DNA of 64,000 bases from Pseudomonas graminis (GTDB lineage Bacteria; Pseudomonadota; Gammaproteobacteria; Pseudomonadales; Pseudomonadaceae), in NCBI RefSeq assembly GCF_004364335.1, contig NZ_SOCR01000012.1, forward strand, positions 45,816 to 109,815, read 5' to 3'. Shown in pieces: positions 34,451-44,451 of the stretch (position 1 is its first letter; each line of letters starts with the position of its first letter). The position numbers and the translations under genes are program-made. Below the pieces are notes generated by a model. It saw only the letters and a list, made by a program, of their open reading frames with translations, searched no databases and was not told the origin of the DNA.

Positions 34451-35248
34451 GTGATCGATATGTTCATTAGAACCGGTCCGCTGATGGATGCCAGCAGTTA
34501 CCCCGCTTGGGCACAGCAATTGATTGATGATTGCAGTGACGCCAAGGCCAAGGTGGTAGGGCATGAACTTTATCAACGCATGCGTGACGGGCGGCTCAGT
34601 TCTAAGACCATGCGCCAGTACCTGATTGGTGGCTGGCCGGTCGTCGAACAGTTCGCGGTCTACATGGCGCATAACCTGACGAAAACCCGATTCGCCCGAC
34701 ATCCGGGTGAGGACATGGCGCGACGATGGTTGATGCGCAATATTCGGGTCGAACTCAACCACGCCGATTACTGGGTCAACTGGAGCGCCGCCCACGGGGT
34801 GACGCTGGAAGACCTGCAGGCGCAGTTGGTGCCTTCGGAACTCCACGCATTGAATCACTGGTGCTGGCACAGCTGTTCGTCGGATTCGCTGGTGGTGGCC
34901 ATCGCGGCGACCAACTACGCCATCGAAGGCGCCACCGGCGAATGGTCGGCCGTTGTCTGCTCCCAGGACACCTACGCGAACATGTTCCCGCCGGAGACAC
35001 GAAAGCGGGCGATGAAGTGGCTGAAGATGCATGCGCAGTACGACGATTCCCACCCCTGGGAAGCGCTGGAAATCATCTGCACTCTGGCCGGCAACAACCC
35101 CAGCGAGCAATTGCAGAGCGACCTGCGAATGGCGGTCTGCAAGAGCTACGAATACATGTTCCTGTTCCTTGAGCGGTGCATGACGCTGGAACGATCGCAG
35201 GACGACAACAGTTCGGTCCGTGAACACCGGATCCCCGCCCGCGCCTGA
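34451..35248 (+). CDS. TenA/PqqC-like family protein
   Basis: A 265-residue all-helical protein of the TenA/THI-4/PqqC superfamily (often annotated TenA-family transcriptional regulator). Visible are GHELYQRMRDGRLSSKTMRQYLIGGWPVVEQF, RVELNHADYWVNW and NYAIEGATGEWSAVV, with His and Glu residues placed as in iron-dependent haem-oxygenase-like members. It starts at GTG 34451 with AAGGAG seven bases upstream; ATG 34460 is possible. Thiamine salvage is not implied: there is no thiamine gene nearby. Function unassigned. Confidence 0.8.
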   Translation: MIDMFIRTGPLMDASSYPAWAQQLIDDCSDAKAKVVGHELYQRMRDGRLSSKTMRQYLIGGWPVVEQFAVYMAHNLTKTRFARHPGEDMARRWLMRNIRVELNHADYWVNWSAAHGVTLEDLQAQLVPSELHALNHWCWHSCSSDSLVVAIAATNYAIEGATGEWSAVVCSQDTYANMFPPETRKRAMKWLKMHAQYDDSHPWEALEIICTLAGNNPSEQLQSDLRMAVCKSYEYMFLFLERCMTLERSQDDNSSVREHRIPARA

Positions 35249-35252
35249 TCGG

Positions 35253-36179
35253 TCAGCCCGCCATTTCCAGGCGGTTGCGGCCCTTGCGCTTGGCGGCGTA
35301 CAGGGCCGTGTCGGCTCGGCGCAGCATGCTGTCGGACGATTCGCCCGGCAGCAGCGTCGAGCAACCGAGGCTCACCGTCAGGTCCACAGCCCGTCCCTTT
35401 ACCGGATAAGTGAGTTGCAGTGCGGCATTGCGCAGGCGCTCGCCCACCAGGGCGGCTGACTCACGGCTGGTGTTGGTCAGCAGGATGAGAAACTCCTCAC
35501 CACCAAACCTGAACACCTGATCGATGTTGCGCAGGCGATCCTTGACCACGTTGGTCACGGCCCGCAGCACTTCATCGCCCGTGGCGTGGCCGTGAGTGTC
35601 GTTGATGCCTTTGAAGTGGTCGATGTCGAGCATCAGCACCGACAGCGGTTGCTGCTGGCGGCGTGCGATCTCGAATTCGCGAATCAGTGATTGTTCCATG
35701 GCAATCCGGTTGCCGGCGCCGGTCAGCGGGTCACGCAGCGCACTCAGGCTGGCGTGGCGGTACAACAGCGCGTTACGGAGGGGATACAGCAGGCTCGACA
35801 GCAACGATTCAAGTTGCTCCAGCTCGTGCTCGGCAAAACGGTGGTCGCGCTGGAACGACAGCTCCCCCAGGTGCTCGCCTTCGTGGGTCATGCTGTACGT
35901 GGCGTTGTGCCGGGCGCGTTCACCCAGCTCCAGGCGCAGATCGGTAGGCAGGTGCTTGAAGCTGAGGGCATTCAGCGGAATGAGTTGCTGAACGCTCTGA
36001 AAAAGCATCGACAGGATCTTGTCCGCTTCGAGACTGGTCTGCAGTTGCAGATTGAGCTGACGCTTGAGCTGCTCGTAATCGAGGGCAGGGCGGACGAGGC
36101 TGGGCTGCGGCGCGAAACCATGGCGTTGCAGCCGGGCGCTGTCGAAGTCGATGGCATTGGTGGTGGTTGGAAAACTCAT
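35253..36179 (-). CDS. Diguanylate cyclase with GAF-like sensor
   Basis: A 308-residue soluble protein with an N-terminal helical and GAF-like region (about 35-140) and a C-terminal GGDEF domain (about 145-305). The active site reads GGEEF at 226-230 and the inhibition site RNID at 217-220 is exactly five residues ahead, so it should make cyclic di-GMP and be subject to product inhibition. It matches the PA3177 position of P. aeruginosa relative to ubiG and mupP. It is convergent with the TenA-like gene. Confidence 0.9.
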   Translation of the reverse strand: MSFPTTTNAIDFDSARLQRHGFAPQPSLVRPALDYEQLKRQLNLQLQTSLEADKILSMLFQSVQQLIPLNALSFKHLPTDLRLELGERARHNATYSMTHEGEHLGELSFQRDHRFAEHELEQLESLLSSLLYPLRNALLYRHASLSALRDPLTGAGNRIAMEQSLIREFEIARRQQQPLSVLMLDIDHFKGINDTHGHATGDEVLRAVTNVVKDRLRNIDQVFRFGGEEFLILLTNTSRESAALVGERLRNAALQLTYPVKGRAVDLTVSLGCSTLLPGESSDSMLRRADTALYAAKRKGRNRLEMAG

Positions 36180-36464
36180 GGTTTCGCTCCTTCGCCTCTA
36201 CGGGCTTGAAATGGAGAGAGCGAAACTCGTGCCAATTCGACTGCCTGCGTGAAAAGTGTTGTCAATCAATAAGTTGCGGCGGATTGTGACAGGCTTGATA
36301 CTTTTCCGCGCCTTGGATTTGACTAACGTATCGATTCTGAAGGCATTCGGCTACAGAAGGTGGCGGGAAACTGCCGAGTGGAGGGTGTGCAACCCTATCT
36401 GATATTCAGCTGAGGGAGCGCGTTTGGGAGCGCTCCTTGTGGTTGGCCGAAGACGTGTCCCGGG

Positions 36465-37211
36465 TCAGCGGGTCTGGGCATCCAGTGCCTGTCCGTTGAT
36501 GCCTTTGCTGTCCGGGCCCATCAAGTACAGATACACCGGCATGATCTCTTCCGGTGTCGGGTTGTTGGTCGGATCTTCCGCCGGGTACGCCTGGGCGCGC
36601 ATGTCGGTGCGGGTTGCGCCCGGATTGATACTGTTGGCGCGCAGCGACCCAAGCCCGTCGATTTCATCGGCAAGGGTCTGCATCAGCCCTTCGGTGGCGA
36701 ACTTGGACACGCCATAGGCGCCCCAGTACGCGCGGCCTTTGCGCCCGACGCTGCTGGAGGTGAAGGCGATGGACGCGTCACCCGACAGCTTGAGCAGCGG
36801 CAGCAGCGCGGTGGTCAGCATGAATGTCGCGTTGACGTTGACGTGCATCACTTGCATGAACTGCTCGCCGGTGAGCTGCTCGATCGGCGTGCGCGGGCCG
36901 ATGATCGAGGCGTTGTGCAACACGCCATCGAGCCGGCCAAACTCCGCTTCGATCATCGCGGCGAGTTCGTCGTACTGACGGGGCAGGGCGGTCTCCAGAT
37001 CGAACGGTATGACCACCGGCTGCGGGTGACCGGCGGCTTCGATCTCGTCATACAGCGCGCTCAGATTCGCTTCGGTCCGGCCCAGCAGCAAGACTGTCGC
37101 GCCATGGGCGGCGTAGGTTCTCGCGGCAGCGGCGCCAATGCCACGGCCGGCGCCGGTGACCAGAATCACCCGGTCCTTGAGCAGGTCGGGGCGGGCGGAG
37201 TAATTGAACAT
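36465..37211 (-). CDS. YciK-family short-chain oxidoreductase
   Basis: A 248-residue SDR with the NAD(P) motif TGAGRGIG at 19-26, the NAG-equivalent HNAS at 99-102 and the catalytic YxxxK at Tyr166-Lys170, with the serine around 153. YciK homologues lie downstream of ubiG and mupP in pseudomonads, and here the gene follows mupP after 57 bases in the same direction. Substrate unknown. A run of about 285 bases on its downstream side up to the diguanylate cyclase holds nothing I recognise. Confidence 0.9.
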   Translation of the reverse strand: MFNYSARPDLLKDRVILVTGAGRGIGAAAARTYAAHGATVLLLGRTEANLSALYDEIEAAGHPQPVVIPFDLETALPRQYDELAAMIEAEFGRLDGVLHNASIIGPRTPIEQLTGEQFMQVMHVNVNATFMLTTALLPLLKLSGDASIAFTSSSVGRKGRAYWGAYGVSKFATEGLMQTLADEIDGLGSLRANSINPGATRTDMRAQAYPAEDPTNNPTPEEIMPVYLYLMGPDSKGINGQALDAQTR

Positions 37212-37268
37212 GGGGGCTCCTTTCTCTAAGTAAAGCGCTGGGTTATGCCGAGCTGCGCTGATGAGCGC

Positions 37269-37940
37269 TCAGCAGCTGCACAACGCATCATCCAGCACCC
37301 GGCGCAGCTCCAGAGGGTGATTCACCACCACGTCCGCGCCCCAGTGATCGGGGTTGTCCTGGGGATGGATGTAGCCATAGCGTACGGCGGCGGTTTTGGT
37401 GCCGGCGTCGCGACCGGATTCGATGTCACGCAGGTCATCGCCCACGAACAACACGCTGGCCGGGTCCAGATCGAGCATCTTGCAGGCCAGCAGCAGCGGC
37501 TCCGGATCGGGTTTGCTCCTGGTCACATGGTCCGGGCAGATCAGCACTGCGGAACGCTCCGACAAGCCCAGTTGCTCCATGATGGGTTGAGCGAAACGCA
37601 CCGGTTTGTTCGTGACCACGCCCCAGATCAAGTTGGCTTTCTCGATGTCGGCGAGCAGCTCGGCCATGCCGTCGAACAGCGTGCTGTGCACCGCGCAATC
37701 GATCTGGTAGCGCTCCAGAAATTCGAGCCGCAGGGCTTCGAATTCCAGCGTCTCGGGGGACATGGCGAAGGCTGCTGAAACCATCGCCCTGGCACCGCCG
37801 GAGATCTCGTCGCGAATCAGTTTGTCGTCCACACGCGGGAAGCCGCGTTCGGCCAGCATCGCCTGGCAGATCGCAATGAAGTCCGGCGCGGTGTCGAGCA
37901 GCGTGCCGTCCATGTCGAAGAGAACTGCCCTCAGGCGCAT
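37269..37940 (-). CDS. mupP: N-acetylmuramic acid 6-phosphate phosphatase
   Basis: A 223-residue HAD-superfamily phosphatase with the nucleophile and acid Asp9 and Asp11 in LFDMDGTLLDT, motif II around VVTNKP and motif III/IV in VGDDLRDIESGRDAG. In Pseudomonas the gene next to ubiG is MupP, which dephosphorylates MurNAc-6-phosphate in the peptidoglycan recycling route that bypasses de novo UDP-MurNAc synthesis; older annotation calls it phosphoglycolate phosphatase. It begins three bases after ubiG. Confidence 0.88.
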   Translation of the reverse strand: MRLRAVLFDMDGTLLDTAPDFIAICQAMLAERGFPRVDDKLIRDEISGGARAMVSAAFAMSPETLEFEALRLEFLERYQIDCAVHSTLFDGMAELLADIEKANLIWGVVTNKPVRFAQPIMEQLGLSERSAVLICPDHVTRSKPDPEPLLLACKMLDLDPASVLFVGDDLRDIESGRDAGTKTAAVRYGYIHPQDNPDHWGADVVVNHPLELRRVLDDALCSC

Positions 37941-37943
37941 GGC

Positions 37944-38642
37944 TCAGACTCCCCGCAGTGTCTGGATCATGTAATTGACGTCGACGTCGGACGCCAGCTT
38001 GTAATGCTTGGTCAGCGGGTTGTAGGTCAGGCCGGTGATGTCCTTGACCTGCAGCCCGGCGTCGCGGCTCCATGCGCCCAGCTCGGACGGGCGGATGAAT
38101 TTCTTGAAGTCATGGGTGCCGCGCGGCAGCAGGTTCATGATGTATTCGGCGCCGATAATGGCGAACAGGTACGCCTTCGGGTTGCGGTTGATGGTGGAGA
38201 AGAACACCTGACCGCCCGGCTTGACCATCTGGTAGCAGGCGCGAATCACCGACGACGGGTCGGGCACGTGCTCCAGCATCTCCAGGCAGGTGACGACATC
38301 GAACTGCTCGGGCATTTCTTCGGCCAGCGCTTCGGCGGTGATCTGCCGATATTCCACATTCACGCCGGATTCGAGCTGGTGCAGTCGCGCCACGGCCAGC
38401 GGTGCTTCGCCCATGTCGATGCCGGTTACGGTGGCGCCGCGCAAGGCCATGGCCTCGCTCAGAATGCCGCCACCGCAGCCGACGTCGAGCACCTTTTTGC
38501 CGGCCAGATTCACGCGCTCGTCAATCCAGTTCACCCGCAGTGGGTTGATGTCGTGAAGCGGCTTGAATTCGCTGTTGCGATCCCACCAGCGATGGGCGAG
38601 GGCCTCGAATTTGGCGATTTCGGCGTGGTCGACGTTGCTCAT
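37944..38642 (-). CDS. ubiG: Bifunctional 3-demethylubiquinol/2-polyprenyl-6-hydroxyphenol O-methyltransferase
   Basis: A 232-residue SAM-dependent methyltransferase that performs both O-methylations in ubiquinone synthesis. It shows WWDRNSEFKPLHDINPLR near residues 19-36, the SAM motif VLDVGCGGGI at 51-60, and VTCLEMLEHVPDP around 115. The short spacing to mupP (three bases) and the SDR shows an operon of ubiG-mupP-SDR, probably preceded by mtaD 67 bases upstream. Confidence 0.95.
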   Translation of the reverse strand: MSNVDHAEIAKFEALAHRWWDRNSEFKPLHDINPLRVNWIDERVNLAGKKVLDVGCGGGILSEAMALRGATVTGIDMGEAPLAVARLHQLESGVNVEYRQITAEALAEEMPEQFDVVTCLEMLEHVPDPSSVIRACYQMVKPGGQVFFSTINRNPKAYLFAIIGAEYIMNLLPRGTHDFKKFIRPSELGAWSRDAGLQVKDITGLTYNPLTKHYKLASDVDVNYMIQTLRGV

Positions 38643-38709
38643 GTGTGATCCTCTAAAACTTGAATTCGGTGTCCGGCCACGGTATCTGACCGTGGCGAAG
38701 CTGATTGGG

Positions 38710-40041
38710 TCAGGCTTTGTCTGCCGCGATGCGGTTGCCCCAGGCTTTGGCGGTTCGGGTCAGCGCTTCTTCGTCCATGCGGGTCAGGCGTTTGTCTTGC
38801 AGCAATGGCTTGCCGGCGACCCAGACGTGCGTCACGCAATCGCGACCCGTTGCATAAATAAGCTGTGACACCGGATCGTAGACCGGCTGTTGTGCAAGGC
38901 CCGACAGGTCGAACGCGACCATGTCGGCGGCCTTGCCGATTTGCAGCGAGCCGGTGTGATCGTCGATGCCCAGGGCGCGGGCGCCGTTCAGCGTGGCCAT
39001 GCGCAGCGCACGGTGGGCGTCCAGCGCGGTGGCCGAGCCGGCAACGGCTTTGGCCAGCAGTGCGGCGGTGCGGGTTTCGCCGAGCAGGTCCAGATCGTTG
39101 TTACTGGCCGCGCCGTCGGTGCCGATCGCGACGTTGACCCCGGCCTGCCACAGGCGCTCGACCGGGCAGAAGCCGCTGGCCAGTTTCAGGTTGGATTCGG
39201 GGCAGTGAATGACGCTGGAGTTGCTTTCGACCAGCATCGCCAAGTCGTCATCGCTGATCTGGGTCATGTGCACCGCCTGAAAGCGCGGGCCCAGCAGGCC
39301 CAGGCGCTGCAGGCGCGCCAGGGGGCGCTCCTGGCGTTGCTGAACGGCCTCGTGCACTTCGAAGGCGGTTTCGTGAACGTGCATCTGGATCATCGCGTCC
39401 AGCTCATCGGCGATGACCCGGATCTTCTCCAGGTTCTCGTCGCTGACGGTGTAAGGCGCGTGGGGCCCCATGGCGATCTTGATACGGTCGTGGTGGGCCA
39501 GATCGTTGAACAGCTCGATGCCGATGTGCAGGGATTCGTCGCTGTTGCGCGCGCCGGGTATCGGGAAGTCCAGCACCGGCACGGTGATCTGTGCGCGAAT
39601 GCCACTGTTGTGCACCCGCTCGCACGCCACCTTCGGGAAGAAATACATGTCGGAGAAGCAGGTGATGCCACCCTTCAACTGTTCGGCGATGGCCAGATCG
39701 GTGCCATCGCGGACGAAATCCTCATCGACCCATTTCGCCTCGGCCGGCCAGATATGATCCTGCAGCCAGGTCATCAGCGGAAGATCGTCGGCCAGCCCGC
39801 GGAACAGTGTCATCGCCGCATGGCCGTGGGCGTTGATCAGCCCGGGGCTGAGCAGCATGCCCGGCAATTCGCGCACGTCGAGGGCCGGCTGGCGCAGGGC
39901 CTCGGCACGCGGGCCGATGTAAACGATCAGGCCATCACGAATGCCGATACCGTGCTGTTGCAACACAACGCCGGCAGGTTCGACCGGTACCAGCCAGTCC
40001 GGCAGCAACAACAGGTCGAGCGGGGCAGCGGAATGGGGCAT
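38710..40041 (-). CDS. mtaD: 5'-methylthioadenosine / S-adenosylhomocysteine deaminase
   Basis: A 443-residue amidohydrolase of the TRZ/ATZ group. Metal-binding His72 and His74 are in NAHGHAAM, with a third site in HVHET, and GTDGAASNNDLD gives the late aspartate. In Pseudomonas this enzyme deaminates methylthioadenosine to methylthioinosine, the start of a salvage route whose later product is the substrate of mtnA. I chose ATG 40041 (MPHSAAP); the longer reading from 40206 collides with the divergent mtnA start. It is divergent from mtnA, which fits a shared pathway. Confidence 0.88.
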   Translation of the reverse strand: MPHSAAPLDLLLLPDWLVPVEPAGVVLQQHGIGIRDGLIVYIGPRAEALRQPALDVRELPGMLLSPGLINAHGHAAMTLFRGLADDLPLMTWLQDHIWPAEAKWVDEDFVRDGTDLAIAEQLKGGITCFSDMYFFPKVACERVHNSGIRAQITVPVLDFPIPGARNSDESLHIGIELFNDLAHHDRIKIAMGPHAPYTVSDENLEKIRVIADELDAMIQMHVHETAFEVHEAVQQRQERPLARLQRLGLLGPRFQAVHMTQISDDDLAMLVESNSSVIHCPESNLKLASGFCPVERLWQAGVNVAIGTDGAASNNDLDLLGETRTAALLAKAVAGSATALDAHRALRMATLNGARALGIDDHTGSLQIGKAADMVAFDLSGLAQQPVYDPVSQLIYATGRDCVTHVWVAGKPLLQDKRLTRMDEEALTRTAKAWGNRIAADKA

Positions 40042-40205
40042 GGGGCGGGCATCCAATGGCTTATTACGGGGACGGCGAAGTATACCCGAGCGTCTTCGCA
40101 GGCGGCTCGCTATAATCGGCGGCTTTTTAAGGTGCTGGCGATTTGCTTCTTTGCACCGTAGCTGTAGCGGCAAGCTTTTCAAAAATTCATCAAGTGGGGT
40201 GTGCA

Positions 40206-41282
40206 ATGCGCGATCGATTACTGGCTGCGGAGAAGGTAAAGGCCATCGATTGGCGGGACGGCACGTTGTATCTGCTGGATCAGCGGGTCTTGCCCTTCGA
40301 AGAAACCTGGCATCCCTACACCACCGCTGAAGGCGTGGCCGAGGCCATTCGCACGATGGTCGTTCGCGGCGCCCCGGCCATTGGTATCAGTGCGGCCTAC
40401 GGCATCGTCCTGGCGGTCATTGATCGTCTGGCTGAAGGCGGCGACTGGCAAATGGCCCTGGAAGAAGATTTCGACCTGCTGGCCAATTCCCGGCCCACGG
40501 CGGTCAACCTGTTCTGGGCGCTGAACCGCATGCGCGAGCGCCTGTATCGCCTGAAGGAGCACGAAGATCCGCTGAAGGCCATGGAAGCCGAAGCCGTGGC
40601 GATTCACTTGAGCGACCGCGAAGCCAACCTGACCATGGCGCAACTGGGTGCCGAGCTGATCCGCAAGCACCAGGGTAATCTGCAGACCGTGCTGACCCAC
40701 TGCAACACTGGCGCGCTGGCCACAGGTGGCTTCGGTACCGCCCTTGGTGTCATCCGCGCGGCGCACCTGGAAGGCATGATCGAGCGCGTCTACGCCGACG
40801 AAACCCGGCCCTGGCTGCAGGGCTCCCGTCTGACGGCGTGGGAACTGGTCAACGAAGGCATCCCGGTGACGCTGAACGCCGACTCTGCCGCCGCGCACCT
40901 GATGAAGACCAAAGGCATTACCTGGGTCATCGTCGGCGCCGACCGCATCACTGCCAACGGCGACGTCGCCAACAAAATCGGTACTTACCAGCTGGCGGTG
41001 GCGGCGATGCACCACGGTGTGCGCTTCATGGTAGTGGCGCCGAGCTCGACCATCGACATGAACCTCGCCAGTGGCGACGACATCCCCATCGAAGAGCGCG
41101 ATGGCCGCGAATTGCTGGAAGTCGGCGGCAAGCGGGTGGGTGCCGACGTCGACGCCTTCAACCCTGTGTTCGATGTAACGCCCGCCGACCTCATCGACGC
41201 CATCGTCACCGAGAAGGGCATCGTCGAACGCCCCGACACGGCAAAAATGGCCCTGTTGATGTGCCGCAAACGCCTGCATTGA
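40206..41282 (+). CDS. mtnA: S-methyl-5-thioribose-1-phosphate isomerase
   Basis: A 358-residue isomerase of the eIF2B-like family in methionine salvage, converting methylthioribose-1-phosphate to methylthioribulose-1-phosphate. It has RGAPAIGISAAYG around residue 57, LTHCNTGALATGG (catalytic cysteine near 162), VYADETRPWLQG and VGADRITANGDVANKIGTY with the catalytic aspartate. ATG 40206 follows GTGGGGTGTGC; an in-frame ATG at 40143 is rejected. It pairs with mtaD on the opposite strand. Confidence 0.94.
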   Translation: MRDRLLAAEKVKAIDWRDGTLYLLDQRVLPFEETWHPYTTAEGVAEAIRTMVVRGAPAIGISAAYGIVLAVIDRLAEGGDWQMALEEDFDLLANSRPTAVNLFWALNRMRERLYRLKEHEDPLKAMEAEAVAIHLSDREANLTMAQLGAELIRKHQGNLQTVLTHCNTGALATGGFGTALGVIRAAHLEGMIERVYADETRPWLQGSRLTAWELVNEGIPVTLNADSAAAHLMKTKGITWVIVGADRITANGDVANKIGTYQLAVAAMHHGVRFMVVAPSSTIDMNLASGDDIPIEERDGRELLEVGGKRVGADVDAFNPVFDVTPADLIDAIVTEKGIVERPDTAKMALLMCRKRLH

Positions 41283-41587
41283 TCACCCCGCAGTCGATAA
41301 TGCCGTTCGTCGCCAAACGCTCTATCGGGCTCTGTGAGCGCTTCTCAGACGTCTGCTGGCGAAATGGCTTGTTCGCGGCACCTGCAAACACTTCGTGCCT
41401 GACGGCGATTGTGGTACCATCCGGCGGTTTCCAAAGGGGCGCATGGCGACCCTTATGACTGCGCACATTCATGGCATAACTCGCTGATTTGTCGTAAGTC
41501 GTTGCCTGACAATCGTCGGCAGCGGCAAGCCTTGTTCATCCCGGATGGCTGAGCGAGGTTTCACCAGAAAAAGGAATCAGGCTTCTC
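41283..41587 (+). other. Intergenic region upstream of gyrA
   Basis: About 305 bases between mtnA and gyrA with no gene. It contains a short stem AAGGG/CCCTT at about 41434-41455 and the gyrA ribosome-binding site AAAAAGGAA before ATG 41588. A gyrA promoter must lie here, but I cannot assign its boxes with confidence. Confidence 0.4.
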
Positions 41588-44398
41588 ATGGGCGAACTGG
41601 CCAAAGAAATCCTCCCGGTCAATATCGAAGACGAGCTGAAGCAGTCCTACCTCGACTACGCGATGAGCGTCATCGTCGGACGAGCTCTGCCCGATGCGCG
41701 CGACGGCTTGAAGCCCGTGCACCGGCGGGTACTGTTCGCGATGAGCGAACTGGGTAACGACTGGAACAAGCCGTACAAGAAATCCGCCCGTGTGGTCGGT
41801 GACGTTATCGGTAAGTACCACCCGCATGGCGACACCGCGGTCTACGACACCATCGTTCGTATGGCCCAACCCTTTTCCCTGCGCTACCTGCTGGTAGACG
41901 GCCAGGGCAACTTCGGTTCGGTGGATGGCGACAACGCCGCCGCCATGCGATACACCGAAGTGCGCATGACCAAGCTGGCCCACGAGCTGCTGGCCGACCT
42001 GCACAAAGAAACCGTGGACTGGGTGCCGAACTACGACGGCACCGAACAGATCCCCGCGGTCATGCCGACCCGTATTCCCAACCTGCTGGTCAACGGCTCA
42101 AGCGGTATTGCCGTGGGCATGGCGACCAACATTCCGCCGCACAACCTCGGTGAAGTCATCGACGGCTGTCTGGCGCTCATCGACAACGGCGACCTCACCG
42201 TCGACGAGTTGATGCAGTACATCCCCGGCCCCGATTTCCCGACCGCCGCGATCATCAATGGTCGCGCCGGCATCGTCGAAGCCTACAAGACCGGCCGTGG
42301 CCGCATTTACATGCGCGCCCGCTCCATGGTCGAAGACATCGACAAGGTCGGTGGTCGCCAGCAGATCGTCATCACCGAACTGCCGTATCAGCTGAACAAG
42401 GCGCGTCTGATCGAGAAGATCGCCGAGCTGGTCAAAGAGAAGAAGCTTGAAGGCATCACCGAGCTGCGCGACGAGTCCGACAAGGACGGCATGCGCGTGG
42501 TCATCGAGCTGCGTCGCGGCGAAGTGCCCGAGGTCATCCTCAACAATCTCTACGCCCAGACCCAGCTGCAAAGCGTCTTTGGCATCAACATCGTTGCGCT
42601 GATCGACGGCCGCCCCCGCATCCTGAACCTCAAGGACCTGCTGGAAGCCTTCATTCGTCACCGTCGCGAAGTCGTTACCCGTCGCACCGTATTCGAACTG
42701 CGCAAAGCCCGCGAGCGGGGTCACATCCTCGAAGGTCAGGCCGTTGCCCTGTCGAACATCGACCCGGTCATCGCCCTCATCAAAGCCTCGCCGACCCCGG
42801 CCGAAGCCAAGGAAGGCCTGATCAGCACGCCTTGGGAATCCAGCGCCGTGGTGGAGATGGTCGAGCGCGCAGGCGCCGAATCGTCCCGCCCGGAAAACCT
42901 CGATCCTCAATACGGCATGCGTGACGGCAAGTATTTCCTGTCGCCGGAACAGGCTCAGGCCATCCTTGAGCTGCGCCTGCACCGCCTGACCGGTCTTGAG
43001 CACGAAAAGCTGCTGACCGAGTACCAGGAAATCCTGACTCAGATCGGCGAGTTGCTGCGCATCCTCAACAGCGCCACGCGCCTGATGGAAGTCATCCGCG
43101 AAGAGCTCGAGCTGATCCGCGCCGAATACGGCGATGTGCGTCGCACCGAGATCCTCGATGCACGCCTGGACCTGACCCTCGGCGACATGATCCCGGAAGA
43201 AGAGCGCGTCGTGACCATCTCCCACGGTGGCTACGCCAAGACTCAACCGCTTGCCGTCTATCAGGCCCAGCGTCGCGGCGGTAAAGGCAAATCGGCCACC
43301 GGTGTCAAGGATGAGGACTACATCGCTCACCTGCTGGTCGCCAACAGCCACACCACGCTGCTCATGTTCTCCAGCAAGGGCAAGGTGTACTGGCTCAAGA
43401 CCTACGAGATCCCGGAAGCGTCCCGCGCTGCCCGTGGTCGTCCGCTGGTCAACCTGTTGCCGCTGAGCGAAGGCGAATACATCACCACCATGCTGCCGGT
43501 CGATCTCGAAGCCATGCGCAAGCGCGCTGACGAAGAAGAAGCCGAAGGCGTGGAAGCCGACGCCGAAGACCTCGAAAACAGCAACGAGACCGAAGAAGAG
43601 CGCAAGGCACGCATCAAGGCCGCCGACAAGAAGAAGGCCCCGTTCATCTTCATGTCGACCGCCAACGGTACCGTCAAGAAGACCCCGCTGGTGGCGTTCA
43701 GTCGTCAACGCAGCGTCGGCCTGATTGCGCTGGAGCTCGACGAAGGCGACATCCTGATTTCTGCAGCCGTCACCGATGGCGAACAGGAAATCATGCTGTT
43801 CTCCGACGGCGGCAAGGTCACCCGCTTCAAGGAATCCGAAGTACGCGCCATGGGCCGTACGGCTCGCGGTGTGCGCGGCATGCGTCTGCCGGAAGGGCAG
43901 AAGCTGATTTCCATGCTGATCCCGGAGCAGGGCAGTCAGATCCTCACCGCTTCCGAGCGTGGCTACGGCAAGCGCACCGCGATCACCGAGTTCCCTGAGT
44001 ACAAACGTGGCGGTCAGGGCGTCATCGCCATGGTCAGCAACGAGCGTAACGGCCGTCTGGTCGGTGCGGTTCAGGTGCAGGAAGGCGAGGAAATCATGCT
44101 GATTTCCGACCAGGGCACGCTGGTGCGTACCCGTGTCGGCGAAGTATCGAGTCTGGGCCGTAACACTCAGGGCGTGACCCTGATCAAACTGGCCAAGGAC
44201 GAGAAACTGGTCGGTCTGGAGCGCGTTCAGGAGCCATCCGAAGTCGAGGGCGAAGAGCTGGAAGGCGAAGCGTTCGAAGGCGAAACTCTCGAAGGTGAAG
44301 CAGGGGACGGCGACGTGATTGGCGCCGTCGACACCGACGAGTCCGCTGACGATGTGCAAGCGGATTCCGCGGCTGACGAAGAAGAGCCGCAGGAGTAA
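41588..44398 (+). CDS. gyrA: DNA gyrase subunit A
   Basis: A 936-residue type II topoisomerase subunit. The catalytic tyrosine is Tyr122 in AAMRYTEVRM; the breakage-reunion core is followed by a C-terminal beta-pinwheel with the GyrA box QRRGGKGKS. Pseudomonas-type acidic insertion (about 645-675, DEEEAEGVEADAEDLENSNE) and an acidic tail (after 880) are present. The quinolone-determining positions read Thr83 and Asp87, the wild-type residues in pseudomonads. The gene is followed by a terminator and opens the aromatic/serine supraoperon region. Confidence 0.97.
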   Translation: MGELAKEILPVNIEDELKQSYLDYAMSVIVGRALPDARDGLKPVHRRVLFAMSELGNDWNKPYKKSARVVGDVIGKYHPHGDTAVYDTIVRMAQPFSLRYLLVDGQGNFGSVDGDNAAAMRYTEVRMTKLAHELLADLHKETVDWVPNYDGTEQIPAVMPTRIPNLLVNGSSGIAVGMATNIPPHNLGEVIDGCLALIDNGDLTVDELMQYIPGPDFPTAAIINGRAGIVEAYKTGRGRIYMRARSMVEDIDKVGGRQQIVITELPYQLNKARLIEKIAELVKEKKLEGITELRDESDKDGMRVVIELRRGEVPEVILNNLYAQTQLQSVFGINIVALIDGRPRILNLKDLLEAFIRHRREVVTRRTVFELRKARERGHILEGQAVALSNIDPVIALIKASPTPAEAKEGLISTPWESSAVVEMVERAGAESSRPENLDPQYGMRDGKYFLSPEQAQAILELRLHRLTGLEHEKLLTEYQEILTQIGELLRILNSATRLMEVIREELELIRAEYGDVRRTEILDARLDLTLGDMIPEEERVVTISHGGYAKTQPLAVYQAQRRGGKGKSATGVKDEDYIAHLLVANSHTTLLMFSSKGKVYWLKTYEIPEASRAARGRPLVNLLPLSEGEYITTMLPVDLEAMRKRADEEEAEGVEADAEDLENSNETEEERKARIKAADKKKAPFIFMSTANGTVKKTPLVAFSRQRSVGLIALELDEGDILISAAVTDGEQEIMLFSDGGKVTRFKESEVRAMGRTARGVRGMRLPEGQKLISMLIPEQGSQILTASERGYGKRTAITEFPEYKRGGQGVIAMVSNERNGRLVGAVQVQEGEEIMLISDQGTLVRTRVGEVSSLGRNTQGVTLIKLAKDEKLVGLERVQEPSEVEGEELEGEAFEGETLEGEAGDGDVIGAVDTDESADDVQADSAADEEEPQE

Positions 44399-44403
44399 GG
44401 CTG

Positions 44404-44434
44404 AAAAGGGGGCTGGTGAGCCGGCCCCTTCCTT
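44404..44434 (+). terminator. Intrinsic terminator of gyrA
   Basis: A G/C-rich stem AAGGGGGCTGG/CCGGCCCCTT with one bulged G and loop TGAG lies six bases after the gyrA stop, with a short T-rich tail. Confidence 0.7.
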
Positions 44435-44451
44435 GGCATGAAGGGATAGAT

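Noticed and set aside
41834..41848. Possible quinolone-resistance change in gyrA (Thr at position 83)
   Set aside because: Thr83 with Asp87 is the wild-type combination in pseudomonads.
42098..44359. Long open frame antisense to gyrA (753 codons)
   Set aside because: It mirrors gyrA codon structure in GC-rich DNA; no ribosome-binding site and no recognisable domain.
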